Shown here in pieces: positions 29,305 to 37,717 of a stretch of 64,000 bases of DNA. The position numbers and the translations under genes were made by a program. Numbering within the stretch: position 1 is the stretch's first letter; the number at the start of each line of letters is the position of its first letter. This DNA comes from Xanthobacter aminoxidans (GTDB taxonomy: Bacteria > Pseudomonadota > Alphaproteobacteria > Rhizobiales > Xanthobacteraceae), in the NCBI RefSeq assembly GCF_023571765.1, contig NZ_JAMJXC010000012.1:1-64000 (forward strand), in the 5' to 3' direction. Under the pieces are notes generated by a model. The model did not search any database. It was not told the DNA's origin and saw only the letters and a program-made list of their open reading frames with translations.

Positions 29305-30414
29305 CTAGCGCCCGCCCATCACATACTCGCCGCGCTCGTGCACGGTGTTGGCGCGGCCCACCAGCAGCGTCTCCAGCGGGCCGATGCGCTTCTGGTCCTT
29401 GTCCTTGTAGGGCAGGGAATGCAGCACGTAGCGCATGGCATTGATGCGGGCGCGCTTCTTGTCATCGGACTTGATGACCGTCCAGGGCGAATCCGCCGTG
29501 TCGGTGTGGAAGAACATGGCTTCCTTGGCGCGGGTGTAGTCGTCCCACTTGTCGAGGGAGGCGAGATCCACGGGCGAGAGCTTCCACTGCTTGAGCGGAT
29601 GCACCTTGCGCTCCTTGAAGCGGCGGCGCTGCTCCTCCCGGCTCACCGAGAACCAGAACTTGATGAGGTGGATGCCGCTGCGCACGAGGTTGCGCTCGAA
29701 CTCCGGCGCCTGCCGCAGGAACTCGCGGTATTCGTCATCCGTGCAGAAGCCCATCACCCGCTCGACGCCGGCCCTGTTGTACCAGCTGCGGTCGAACATC
29801 ACGATCTCGCCGGTGGTGGGCAGGTGCTCCACATAGCGCTGGAAATACCACTGGCCACGCTCCACCTCGCTGGGCTTCTCCAGCGCCACCACCCGCGCGC
29901 CACGCGGATTGAGGTGCTCCATGAAGCGCTTGATGGCGCCGCCCTTGCCGGCCGCGTCGCGGCCCTCGAACAGGATGATGACCCGCTGGCGGGAATCCTT
30001 CACCCACGACTGGAGCTTGAGAAGCTCGGTCTGGAGGATGAACTTCTGCTGCTCGTAGTCCCGCCGCAGCATCTTGTACTTGAAGGGATAGCCGCCGGTG
30101 CGCCAGTCGTCGGACAGCTCGTCGCTGGTCACGCGCGGATGGCCCGTGGGCTTGGGCATGCCCAGCGACTTGCGCAGCCGCACGGCGTCGTCGGGCGAGG
30201 CTCCGGCGAGGATGGCGGCGATGCCGGCCTTCACGTCGTCCACGCCCGCCGCCGTGGTGGGCTGGGCCGCTTCAAGGGAGGCCGACAAGGCGGCGACGGC
30301 GGACAGTTCCGCCTCCTGCGCCGCCAGCTGGCGCTCCTCGGCCAGCGAGCGCTCCATCTCGGCGGGAATGGCATCGGTGCCGGCCGCGGGCGGGAGGTCG
30401 TCGTTGCTCGCCAT
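29305..30414 (-). CDS. ppk2: Polyphosphate kinase 2 family protein
   Basis: A 369-residue PPK2 with a long N-terminal part of about 90 residues rich in Ala and Glu, then the PPK2 domain. Walker A is 'FEGRDAAGKGGAIKRF' (Gly-Arg-Asp at 151-153). The lid and Walker B regions are 'NPRGARVVALEKPSEVERGQWYFQRY' and 'GEIVMFDRSWYNRAGVERVMGFC'. 'LIKFWFSVSREEQRRRF' and 'DDKKRARINAMRYVL' follow. It transfers phosphate between polyphosphate and nucleotides (usually GDP or ADP to triphosphate). The start is the ATG with AAGGAG 9 nt upstream. It may connect functionally with the CHAD protein at 60063. Confidence 0.92.
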   Translation of the reverse strand: MASNDDLPPAAGTDAIPAEMERSLAEERQLAAQEAELSAVAALSASLEAAQPTTAAGVDDVKAGIAAILAGASPDDAVRLRKSLGMPKPTGHPRVTSDELSDDWRTGGYPFKYKMLRRDYEQQKFILQTELLKLQSWVKDSRQRVIILFEGRDAAGKGGAIKRFMEHLNPRGARVVALEKPSEVERGQWYFQRYVEHLPTTGEIVMFDRSWYNRAGVERVMGFCTDDEYREFLRQAPEFERNLVRSGIHLIKFWFSVSREEQRRRFKERKVHPLKQWKLSPVDLASLDKWDDYTRAKEAMFFHTDTADSPWTVIKSDDKKRARINAMRYVLHSLPYKDKDQKRIGPLETLLVGRANTVHERGEYVMGGR

Positions 30415-30793
30415 GCTGTGCTCCTTCGGCGCCGAGGCGCGCGCCATCCGCGGCTGAAAAACCGCGTGAAAACATGGGCCTTAGCCGGCTGAAGAGCGTT
30501 GATCGAGATCAAGGGAGTGGGGAGGTAGGGGGCGGCGTCCTCGCGTCCGGGATGCATGTTGCGCCGGCGGAATGCGAGGCGGGAGGGAAGCCCGTGCGAT
30601 CATATCCGCTGGTCATCGCCCGGCTCGTCCGGGCGATCCACCGCGCCGCTGGAGCAATGTCCGGAAGATCGACCCGGCCCCACCGTGGATCGCCCGGACT
30701 AGCCGGGCGATGACGGCTTTGCGGCAGCCTTGCGCTGGACCCCGGATCAGCGCTCCGGCTGCGTCGTCGCTTGTCCCGGGAACCGTGCGCCTC
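30415..30793. other. Intergenic region with repeat element
   Basis: A 379-nt gap between the start of PPK2 and the stop of the serine hydrolase. The left 190 nt should carry the PPK2 promoter. The right half is occupied by a REP-like inverted repeat (30611-30714) and a GC-rich tail resembling the chromosomal palindromic elements of this group of bacteria. I see no gene. Confidence 0.6.
30611..30714. repeat. REP-like inverted repeat pair
   Basis: The block GGTCATCGCCCGGCTCGTCC continuing to GGGCGATCCACC (30611-30642) recurs as its reverse complement about 40 nt later (about 30683-30714) with essentially one mismatch in the core. Each copy also has its own internal dyad (ATCGCCCGG/CCGGGCGAT). 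This structure is that of small palindromic intergenic elements spread by a transposase in trans. It would fold into a large cruciform in RNA and may end the PPK2 or hydrolase transcripts. Confidence 0.65.
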
Positions 30794-31990
30794 TCACTTC
30801 GGGGCGAACTGCCCGTAGAGGTGCTTCAGCACTTCGGTGGTGGCGGCCTCGGCCTTCTGGCCGGGATAGTTGGTGAGGGCCTCCACCGACATGTCGCTCG
30901 CCGGCTCCACCAGGATCTTGGCGAAGTTCATGCTGTTGGAGCCGTTGTGGGTGAGCACCGGCGTCTTGGTCCAGTCGAGCTTCACCACGCCCCAGCCGAA
31001 GGCGTAGTCGCCGGTGGAGGGGGTGCCGGGGGGCGGGTCCTTGAACGGCGGGGTGGTGACGCGGGGCTTGTGGATGACGGCCAGTGTCTCCGGCGAGACG
31101 ATGTGCGGACCGCGCTTGCCTTGGCCCGCGTTCCAGTCGCCCCAGCGGGCGAAGTCCAGCACCGACATGTGGCCGATGCCGGCCGGGCCGACCACGGGCG
31201 GAATGTCCGCCGAGGGCCCCCAGGCCATGGGCGTGGCGTTGCCCTTGTCGTCGAGCATGTGGCCGATGGGCGCGTCATACTTGCCGAAGGTGGCCTGCGG
31301 GCCGAAGCCGGCGCTCTTCAGGCCGAGCGGCGCATAGATGCGCTCTTCCACCAGGCGCTCCCACGGCTTGCCGGAAACCTCTTCCAGCATGGCGCCGGCG
31401 AAGATGTAGCCGAGGTTGGAATACTGGAACGGCGAGCCGGTCTTGGGCACCTCCGGGGCGTGCGTCTTCCAGCGCTCCAGCGCGTCGAGGCGCAAGGCGG
31501 TGGTGGTTTTCTCGAAGCCCACCGGATTGAAATAGATGCCGACGATCTCCTCGTTGTCGGAGGGGATGCCGCTGGTGTGGGAGAGAAGCTGCTCCAGCGT
31601 CACCGCCGCGAGCTTCGGGGCCATGTCCTTCACCTTGCCGCCCAGCACCTCGCCGAGCGTGCTCGTCCACTTGACCTTGCCTTCCTCCACCAGCGTTCCG
31701 GCGACGGTGGCGGTGAAGGCCTTGGTATCGGAGCCGAGATGGAAGCGGTCCTCCACCGTCACCGGGATGTCGAGGCCGATGGCGCGCTTGCCCACGGCCC
31801 CCGCCGCGATGATCTCGCCCGAGCGGGTGACGACGGCGGCCAGAGCCGGCAGGCCGTATTTGGCGCGCACGCCTTCGAGATAGAGGTCGAGGCTTTCGGC
31901 CGCCCGCACCGGTGTCGACAAAGCGAGGGCTGCCGCAAGGCCCAGTGCGAAGGCGTGGAAGACGCCTCGTTCCGAACGCCTGAAATCCAT
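30794..31990 (-). CDS. Serine hydrolase, class C beta-lactamase family
   Basis: A 398-residue secreted protein with a signal peptide ('FHAFALGLAAALALSTPVRA', cut before 'AESLDLY'). It is of the penicillin-binding-protein/beta-lactamase class C fold. The SxxK motif is in 'HLGSDTKAFTATVAG', the YxN motif in 'FQYSNLGYIFAG' and a His-x-Gly (KTG-like) motif in 'VLTHNGSNSMN'. These proteins range from beta-lactamases to esterases and D-amino peptidases; HxG instead of KTG favours an esterase or peptidase. It is divergent from the SMP-30 gene. The physiological substrate is unknown. Confidence 0.87.
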   Translation of the reverse strand: MDFRRSERGVFHAFALGLAAALALSTPVRAAESLDLYLEGVRAKYGLPALAAVVTRSGEIIAAGAVGKRAIGLDIPVTVEDRFHLGSDTKAFTATVAGTLVEEGKVKWTSTLGEVLGGKVKDMAPKLAAVTLEQLLSHTSGIPSDNEEIVGIYFNPVGFEKTTTALRLDALERWKTHAPEVPKTGSPFQYSNLGYIFAGAMLEEVSGKPWERLVEERIYAPLGLKSAGFGPQATFGKYDAPIGHMLDDKGNATPMAWGPSADIPPVVGPAGIGHMSVLDFARWGDWNAGQGKRGPHIVSPETLAVIHKPRVTTPPFKDPPPGTPSTGDYAFGWGVVKLDWTKTPVLTHNGSNSMNFAKILVEPASDMSVEALTNYPGQKAEAATTEVLKHLYGQFAPK

Positions 31991-32135
31991 GGACGATCCC
32001 CCTGTCGCCGCGCCGTTGATCCGGCCAAGCGTGGCCGTATGAACGCAGGCAAACCGGCCCGCTGGCAAGGGACATTCGGCGTACGTGCGGCGGCGCTGGC
32101 GTGCCCGGGCAACACGGATACGGCCGCTCATCCGG

Positions 32136-32162
32136 CTACACGTCGGCCCTCCGGACGTGTAG
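32136..32162. promoter_or_regulatory. Inverted repeat upstream of SMP-30 gene
   Basis: CTACACGTC and GACGTGTAG form a perfect 9-bp inverted repeat with a 9-nt spacer, 89 nt before the SMP-30 start and 146 nt before the divergent serine hydrolase start. It could be an operator for both, or a hairpin in the leader. Confidence 0.4.
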
Positions 32163-32250
32163 AACCGAAGGCAAAGCTCAAGCGCGCGACCGCCCGCAGA
32201 GGAGAATGGCTGCCGGTGTGCCCGCAGCCGGACGCGCGAGGAGGAAACGC

Positions 32251-33165
32251 ATGTACGCCGCCCCGCCCGCCGTGGTCGCCCGCCCGTTCGTGGTGATGCC
32301 CGATGCCCTCAGGATCGAGGGCCGCCGCTCCGAGTGGAGCGAGGTCCAGTTCGGGGGCGTGCCGCTGACCACCTTCCTTGAAGGCCCCTCCTTCGATCGC
32401 GCGGGCAATCTGTGGGTCGTGGACATCCCGTGGGGGCGGCTCATCAAGGTGACGCCGCGGGGGAAGGTCAGCGTCGAGGCGGAGTATGACGGCGAGCCCA
32501 ACGGCCTGAAGTTCCACAAGGACGGGCGCGGCTTCATCGCCGACCACCGGCACGGCATCATGGTGTTCGATCCCGCCACCGGCCGGGTGGAGCCCTATCT
32601 CGAACGGGCGATGCTCCAGCGCTTCAAGGGCGTGAACGACCTCATCTTCGCGAGCAACGGCGACCTCTATTTCACCGACCAGGGCCAGACCGGCTGGCAT
32701 GACCCCTCCGGCTGCCTCTATCGCCTGACCGCCGACGGGCGGCTCGACCTGGTGCTGAAGGGCATCCCGAGCCCCAACGGCCTCGTGCTCAACAAGACCG
32801 AGACGGTTCTCTTCCTCGCGGTGACGCGGGCCAACGCCATCTGGCGCGTGCCGCTGATGCGCGACGGCACGGCGAGCAAGGTGGGCACCTTCATCCAGCT
32901 TTCGGGCGGCGGCGGGCCGGACGGCCTCGCCATCGACGAGGAGGACAACCTCGTCGTCTGCCACATGGGCCTCGGCTCGGTCTGGCTGTTCAGTGCCCTT
33001 GGCGAGCCGATGCTGCGCATCAAGTCGCCGGAGGGCCATCTCACCACCAATTGCGCCTTCGGCGGGCCGGACAACAGGACGCTCTTCATCACCGAATCGA
33101 AGACCGGCACCATCCTCACCGCCGATCTGCCGGTGCCGGGCCGGCGCATGTATTCGCACGCATGA
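32251..33165 (+). CDS. SMP-30/gluconolactonase family protein
   Basis: A 304-residue six-bladed beta-propeller of the SMP-30/gluconolactonase/LRE family. Indicators are the early 'LEGPSFDRAGNLWVVDIPWGRL', 'GVNDLIFASNGDLYFTDQGQTG', 'GIPSPNGLVLNKTETVLFLAV' and 'GGGGPDGLAIDEEDNLVVCHMG'. Each provides an acidic or Asn ligand of the single divalent metal. It hydrolyses a sugar lactone or similar ester ring. No signal peptide is seen, so it is cytoplasmic. The ATG at 32251 follows GAGGAGGAAACGC, a strong Shine-Dalgarno. The divergent serine hydrolase may not be related in pathway. Confidence 0.87.
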   Translation: MYAAPPAVVARPFVVMPDALRIEGRRSEWSEVQFGGVPLTTFLEGPSFDRAGNLWVVDIPWGRLIKVTPRGKVSVEAEYDGEPNGLKFHKDGRGFIADHRHGIMVFDPATGRVEPYLERAMLQRFKGVNDLIFASNGDLYFTDQGQTGWHDPSGCLYRLTADGRLDLVLKGIPSPNGLVLNKTETVLFLAVTRANAIWRVPLMRDGTASKVGTFIQLSGGGGPDGLAIDEEDNLVVCHMGLGSVWLFSALGEPMLRIKSPEGHLTTNCAFGGPDNRTLFITESKTGTILTADLPVPGRRMYSHA

Positions 33166-33423
33166 GACGAAAGAAGGACAGGTTTCGCCCGCACCGCCGC
33201 GTGCCTTAGGTCATTCTTAACCATGATGGGGAAAAATCCCCCCATTCGGATCGGCGTTCAGTGCAGGGCGGGCCGCAAGGCATTCCAGGTCTTCGCGAAG
33301 ATGTCGCGGGACGAAAGCTGGTTTCGCGCTGATGTCGCGCCGGATTCCGCAGCGCTTTCCCGTCGGGCTCCTTCGGCCCGCGCGCAGCGCTTGAGCCGTC
33401 TATTGTCGTTCGGAACCCGAGCC

Positions 33424-34170
33424 ATGCATCGTCACATCCTTTCCCTCATCAGCGTCGCCGCGCTCGCGGCCCTTCCTGTCGCGGCCGGCGCGGCGGACCT
33501 CGCCATGAAGTATCCGGTGAAGGCCGTTCCGACGAAGGTCTTCTCCTGGACCGGCTTCTATATCGGCGGCAACGTGGGCTACGGCGGCGGCGAGCCCACG
33601 GCCACCGGCGTCACCTCCAATGGCGGCGTCTTCACCAGCTACGACCAGGCCTCGCTGACCTCCTCCGGCTTCTTCGCCGGCGGCCAGGTCGGCTACAATT
33701 ACCAGTTCGCCAACAACGTCGTGCTGGGCGTCGAGACCGATCTGCAATGGTCCGGCATCAAGGGCGAGCTGGCGACGCTCGACAGCTCCGGGACCGTGGG
33801 CAATTTCACCGCGGGGCCGTCGCTCACCTATTTCGGCACGGTCCGGGCGCGCCTCGGCTATGCCATCGACCGCTTCCTGCCTTATGTGACGGGCGGCGCC
33901 GCCTATGGCCGCAGCGTCTTCGAGGCCACGGTCACCAATCCGGCGGGCATCGTCAACGCCTCCAGCGCCGCCACCACCTGGGGCTGGACGGTCGGCGCCG
34001 GTGGCGAGTTCGCGGTGACCAACAACTGGACGGTGAAGGCCGAATATCTCTACGTCGATCTCGGCAACTACAATTATGCCGTCCTCGACACGGTCAACGG
34101 CACCATCGGCGCCGGCTCGGTGGACAGCAAGATCCAGACCTTCAAGGCCGGCGTGAACTACAAGTTCTGA
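33424..34170 (+). CDS. Outer membrane beta-barrel protein (Omp31/Omp25-like porin family)
   Basis: A 248-residue protein with signal peptide ('ILSLISVAALAALPVAAGA', cut before 'ADLAMKYPVKA'). An eight-stranded barrel follows. The start of the mature part, 'FSWTGFYIGGNVGYGGGEPT', is the hallmark of the Omp25/Omp31 family of Hyphomicrobiales. Later strands are 'GGQVGYNYQFANNVVLGVETDLQWSG', 'TVRARLGYAIDRFLPYVTGG' and 'NWTVKAEYLYVDLGNYNY', and the protein ends in an aromatic residue ('GVNYKF'), as outer membrane proteins require. It probably stabilises the envelope. A strong terminator follows. Confidence 0.92.
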   Translation: MHRHILSLISVAALAALPVAAGAADLAMKYPVKAVPTKVFSWTGFYIGGNVGYGGGEPTATGVTSNGGVFTSYDQASLTSSGFFAGGQVGYNYQFANNVVLGVETDLQWSGIKGELATLDSSGTVGNFTAGPSLTYFGTVRARLGYAIDRFLPYVTGGAAYGRSVFEATVTNPAGIVNASSAATTWGWTVGAGGEFAVTNNWTVKAEYLYVDLGNYNYAVLDTVNGTIGAGSVDSKIQTFKAGVNYKF

Positions 34171-34195
34171 CCGGGCGGGACATCTTTCCGGATCG

Positions 34196-34226
34196 AAGAC
34201 CCGCCGGCGCGGCCGGCGGGTCTTTT
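34196..34226. terminator. Rho-independent terminator after the porin gene
   Basis: A perfect 13-bp stem, AAGACCCGCCGGC with GCCGGCGGGTCTT, closes a GCG triloop and ends in TTTT. It lies 25 nt after the porin stop, and the convergent serA ends 16 nt further, so it could also block read-through from that side. Confidence 0.9.
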
Positions 34227-34242
34227 GTCGTTGGTGCCGGGC

Positions 34243-35502
34243 TCAGGCCTTGTATTCGTAGAGCAGGCGGGCGCGGATGGTGCCTTCCAGCGCCCGGATG
34301 TCGGCGAGGATCGCCTGGCTGTCCACGGCGGAGGCATCCGCGTCGAGCACCACATAACCGATGTCGGCATTGGTCTCGTAGTACTGCGCGGCGATGTTGA
34401 CCGCGTGGCGGGCCAGCACCTCGTTGAGGCGGCCGAGCATGCCGGGCAGGTTGCGCTGCACCTGGATGAAGCGGGTGCCGGTGGGACGCGCCGGCAGCTG
34501 CACCTGCGGGAAGTTCACCGCGCCCATGGTGGAGCCGGTGTCCGAGTAGTCGAGCAGCTTGCGGGCCACCTCGGCGCCGATGCGCTCCTGCGCCTCCTCG
34601 GTGGAGCCGCCGATGTGCGGGGTGAGGATGACGTTGGGCAGGCCCTGCAGCGGGGAGACGAACTTCTGGCCGTTGGCGCTGGGCTCAACGGGGAACACGT
34701 CCACCGCCGCACCACGCAGCCGGCCTTCCTTCAGCGCGTCGGCGAGGGCGTCGAGGTCCACCACCGTGCCGCGGCTGTTGTTGATGAGATAGGCGCCCTT
34801 CTTCATGGCGGCGATCTCGGCGCGGCCGATCAGCCCGTGGGTGGCGGGGGTCTCCGGCACGTGCAGGCTCACCACGTCGCTCTGGGAGAGCACCTCGGCC
34901 ATGGTCGCCACCGGCTCGGTGTTGCCGTGACGGAGCTTGTCGGTGTGGTCGTAATAGATCACCCGCATGCCCATCGCCTCGGCGAGGTTGGAGAGCTGCG
35001 AGCCGATGTTGCCGTAGCCGATGATGCCCAGCGTCTTGCCGCGCACCTCGTGGCTGTCGGTGGCCGACTTGTCCCACAGGCCCTCATGGGCGGCGGCGGA
35101 GCGGTTGGGGATGCGGCGCAGCAGCATCACGATCTCGCCGATCACCAGCTCCGCCACGCTGCGGGTGTTGGAGAAGGGCGCGTTGAACACCGGGATGCCG
35201 GCGATGCGGGTGGCGTCGATGTCCACCTGGTTGGTGCCCACGCTGAAGCAGCCGATGGCGATGAGGCGGTCGGCCGCCTCCAGCACATCAGCGGTGATCT
35301 GGGTGCGCGAGCGGATGCCGAGCAGGTAGACGCCCTTCAGCGCCTCCTTCAGCGCCTCCCCGTCCAGCGCCTTGGGCAGGCGGGTGAGGTTGGTGTAGCC
35401 GGCGGCGAGCATCATCTCGACGGCGCTGTCGTTGACGCCTTCGAGGAGCAGCACCTTGATCTTGTCGCGGGACAGGGAAAGCTGGGGGGCGTTTTGGGTC
35501 AC
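34243..35502 (-). CDS. serA: D-3-phosphoglycerate dehydrogenase, short type with ACT domain
   Basis: A 419-residue enzyme of the E. coli SerA type. The NAD-binding domain has 'GIIGYGNIGSQLSNLAEAMGMRVIYYD'. Catalytic Arg, Glu and His lie in 'IGCFSVGTNQVDIDA', 'LINNSRGTVVDLDALADAL' and 'LTPHIGGSTEEAQERIG'. The C-terminal ACT domain, about residues 345-419 ('RFIQVQRNLPGMLGRLNEVLARHAVNIAAQYYETN'), binds serine for feedback inhibition. It commits 3-phosphoglycerate to serine. The protein lacks the extra intervening domain of long bacterial SerA forms. No ser partner is adjacent. Confidence 0.93.
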   Translation of the reverse strand: MTQNAPQLSLSRDKIKVLLLEGVNDSAVEMMLAAGYTNLTRLPKALDGEALKEALKGVYLLGIRSRTQITADVLEAADRLIAIGCFSVGTNQVDIDATRIAGIPVFNAPFSNTRSVAELVIGEIVMLLRRIPNRSAAAHEGLWDKSATDSHEVRGKTLGIIGYGNIGSQLSNLAEAMGMRVIYYDHTDKLRHGNTEPVATMAEVLSQSDVVSLHVPETPATHGLIGRAEIAAMKKGAYLINNSRGTVVDLDALADALKEGRLRGAAVDVFPVEPSANGQKFVSPLQGLPNVILTPHIGGSTEEAQERIGAEVARKLLDYSDTGSTMGAVNFPQVQLPARPTGTRFIQVQRNLPGMLGRLNEVLARHAVNIAAQYYETNADIGYVVLDADASAVDSQAILADIRALEGTIRARLLYEYKA

Positions 35503-35728
35503 GGGGCGCGACGTCCTTCGGCGGTCAACAGGCGAACCCGCGCGGAAATGAGCTGCCGCAAATGAGGTTCGGCTTGAAATGGTGGTTGCCGGGTGGCGGT
35601 TGCGGCCCGGCGGCGGCGCGAAATTAGCGATTTTGCCGCGCCAGTCCAGACATCGCGCGCCTTTGCCGCGGCTGGAACGTGACGCTGGGGCAGGGGTGGG
35701 GCCGCTCTGCGCGGCGGGCTCGCCCCCC

Positions 35729-36232
35729 TCAATCCTCGCGCGAGGAGGGGTGGAAGCGGTCGGTCAGCGCCAGAACGGCGTAGGCGGCGACAAAGATGAT
35801 GTTGGCGACCACCAGCCACTTCACCTGCGCCTCGCTCACGTCCGTCTCCAGCCGCATCAGCGCCTTCAGGAGCGTGATGCCGGTGATGGCCATGAGCGAG
35901 GCGAACAGCTTCAGCTTCAGCCCCGAGAAGGAGATGCGCGTCATCCAGACCGGCGAGGAGGGCGTGTCGGCGCGGTCGATCTTCTCGACGAAATTCTCGT
36001 AGCCGGAGGAGATCACCACCACCAGCAGCCCGCCCACCAGGGCAAGGTCGATGAGGGTGAGGATGCCCATGATGACGTGCGTCTCGTTCATGCTCGGCAG
36101 GGCGATGGCGAAGCGCACGAGTTCCAGAAGGAAGGCGACGACGAGCAAGGCGAGCGCCACCGAGAGCCCCGCGAACAGCGGCACCATGGCCCAGCGGCTC
36201 AGCGTCACCAGCCGTACGATCGCCTTGCGCAT
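35729..36232 (-). CDS. UPF0114 (YqhA) family membrane protein
   Basis: A 167-residue protein with four membrane helices: 'WAMVPLFAGLSVALALLVVAFLLELV', 'IMGILTLIDLALVGGLLVVVISSGYENFV', 'KLFASLMAITGITLLKALM' and 'LVVANIIFVAAYAVLALTD'. The loop 'SGYENFVEKID' and length fit the YqhA/TIGR00645 family, whose function is unknown. It is 18 nt downstream of the GntP-type permease, so the permease, patatin and this gene are probably co-transcribed leftward. A role in membrane or ion homeostasis has been guessed for the family but is not shown. Confidence 0.87.
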   Translation of the reverse strand: MRKAIVRLVTLSRWAMVPLFAGLSVALALLVVAFLLELVRFAIALPSMNETHVIMGILTLIDLALVGGLLVVVISSGYENFVEKIDRADTPSSPVWMTRISFSGLKLKLFASLMAITGITLLKALMRLETDVSEAQVKWLVVANIIFVAAYAVLALTDRFHPSSRED

Positions 36233-36250
36233 CGCCTCGTCCCCTTCCGC

Positions 36251-37714
36251 TCAGAAGCTGCCGACCAGCGTGCCGAGCCCGATCACCACGGCCAGCGCGA
36301 TGAGGGCGCCCACCACGGCGGCCATCACGATGTCGAGGTAGCCTTCCTTGTGGGTCACGCCGCACACGGAGAGCAGTGTCACCACTGCGCCGTTGTGGGG
36401 CAGGCTGTCCAGCGTGCCGGAGCCGATGACGGCGACGCGGTGCATGAGGGACGGGTCCATGCCGATCTCGTGGGCGATCTTCATGTAGGTCGGCCCGAGC
36501 GCGTCGAGGGCGATGGTGAGGCCGCCGGAGGCCGAGCCGGTGAGGGCGGCGAGGATGTTGGTGGCCACTGCCAGCGACACCAGCGGCCCGCCCTCGATGC
36601 CCAGCACGAAGTTGCGCACGTCGGTGAAGGCGGGCAGCGCCGCCACGATGGCGCCGAAGCCGACGAGGCTCGCGACCGAGAGGATGGGCAGCACCGAGGC
36701 GTTGGCGCCCGCCGTCATGGTGGCGCGCAGCTCCGGCACGCTGGTGAAGTTGATGATGATGCAGGTGACGATGGCCGCCGCCAGCGCCACGATCACCGAC
36801 CACACGCCGCCCACCGCCGAGAGCGTCACGCCGCCCCACTGGGGATCGGCGAGGAAGCTCACGTCCATGCGCGGCAGCACCACGAAGGACATGAGCAGGT
36901 TGACGACGATCACCACCACGATGGGCAGCGCCGCCAGCAGGATCGGTGGCGCGCGGGGAGATTCATCGCTGGAATGGATCTCGGAGGGATCGAACGGGCC
37001 GGCCGTCGAGGCGCGCTCTCGCACGATGGGGTCGTCCGCCGCGAGGTCCGCGCTCTCGTCCGGCGCGGCGATGAGCGAGCCGAAGCCCTCGCCGGCGGCA
37101 CGGGCCGCATTCTCCCGCCGCTTCAGCCACCACATGCCGAAGCCCAGCATGATGAGCGAGGCGATGATGCCGAGCCCGGGTGCCGCGAACGGCGTGGTGC
37201 CGAAGAATGGCATGGGGATGGCGTTCTGGATGGAGGGCGTGCCGGGCATGGCCGACATGGTGAAGGTGGAGGTGCCGAGCGCGATGGCCGCCGGCATCAG
37301 CCGCCGCGGCACGCCGGCCGCGCGGAACAGCGCGACGCCCATGGGGGCCAGCACGAAAAAGGCGACGAACAGCGACACGCCGCCATAGGTGACGATGGCG
37401 CCGGCCAGCACCACCGCGAGGATGGCGCGGCTGGGGCCGAGCTTTTCCGTCATGTAGTTGGCGATGGAGGTGACCGAGCCGGAATCCTCCATCAGCTTGC
37501 CGAATACTGCCCCCAGCAGGAACAGCGGGAAGAATTGCGCGACGAAATCCGCCGCGTTGCGCATGAAGGTCTGCGTCCAGCTCGCCAGCAGCGGCTCGCC
37601 GGAGAAGGCGGCCGCGATCAGGCCCGCGATGGGCGCGAGGATGAGGATGGAGGAGCCGCGGAAGGCCAGGAAGATGAGGACGGCGAGGCCGACCAGAATG
37701 CCGATGAGACCCAT
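36251..37714 (-). CDS. GntP family permease
   Basis: A 487-residue polytopic membrane protein of the GntP group. The N-terminal helices 'GILVGLAVLIFLAFRGSSILILAPIAGLIAA' and the 'FLLGAVFGKLMEDSGSVTSIANYMTEKLG' segment are typical, as is 'ALFRAAGVPRRLMPAAIALGTSTFTMSAMPGTPSIQNAIP'. A hydrophilic loop of about 60 residues is in the middle. Family substrates are gluconate, related sugar acids and, in the subgroup near PHA genes, D-beta-hydroxybutyrate. It follows a patatin gene by 3 nt. A hydroxybutyrate role would fit the PHA genes in the window but is inferred. Confidence 0.88.
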   Translation of the reverse strand: MGLIGILVGLAVLIFLAFRGSSILILAPIAGLIAAAFSGEPLLASWTQTFMRNAADFVAQFFPLFLLGAVFGKLMEDSGSVTSIANYMTEKLGPSRAILAVVLAGAIVTYGGVSLFVAFFVLAPMGVALFRAAGVPRRLMPAAIALGTSTFTMSAMPGTPSIQNAIPMPFFGTTPFAAPGLGIIASLIMLGFGMWWLKRRENAARAAGEGFGSLIAAPDESADLAADDPIVRERASTAGPFDPSEIHSSDESPRAPPILLAALPIVVVIVVNLLMSFVVLPRMDVSFLADPQWGGVTLSAVGGVWSVIVALAAAIVTCIIINFTSVPELRATMTAGANASVLPILSVASLVGFGAIVAALPAFTDVRNFVLGIEGGPLVSLAVATNILAALTGSASGGLTIALDALGPTYMKIAHEIGMDPSLMHRVAVIGSGTLDSLPHNGAVVTLLSVCGVTHKEGYLDIVMAAVVGALIALAVVIGLGTLVGSF

Positions 37715-37717
37715 GGA

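Noticed and set aside
28390-30492. 700-codon open frame on the plus strand across tetR and PPK2
   Set aside because: Antisense shadow of both genes, with no family motif.
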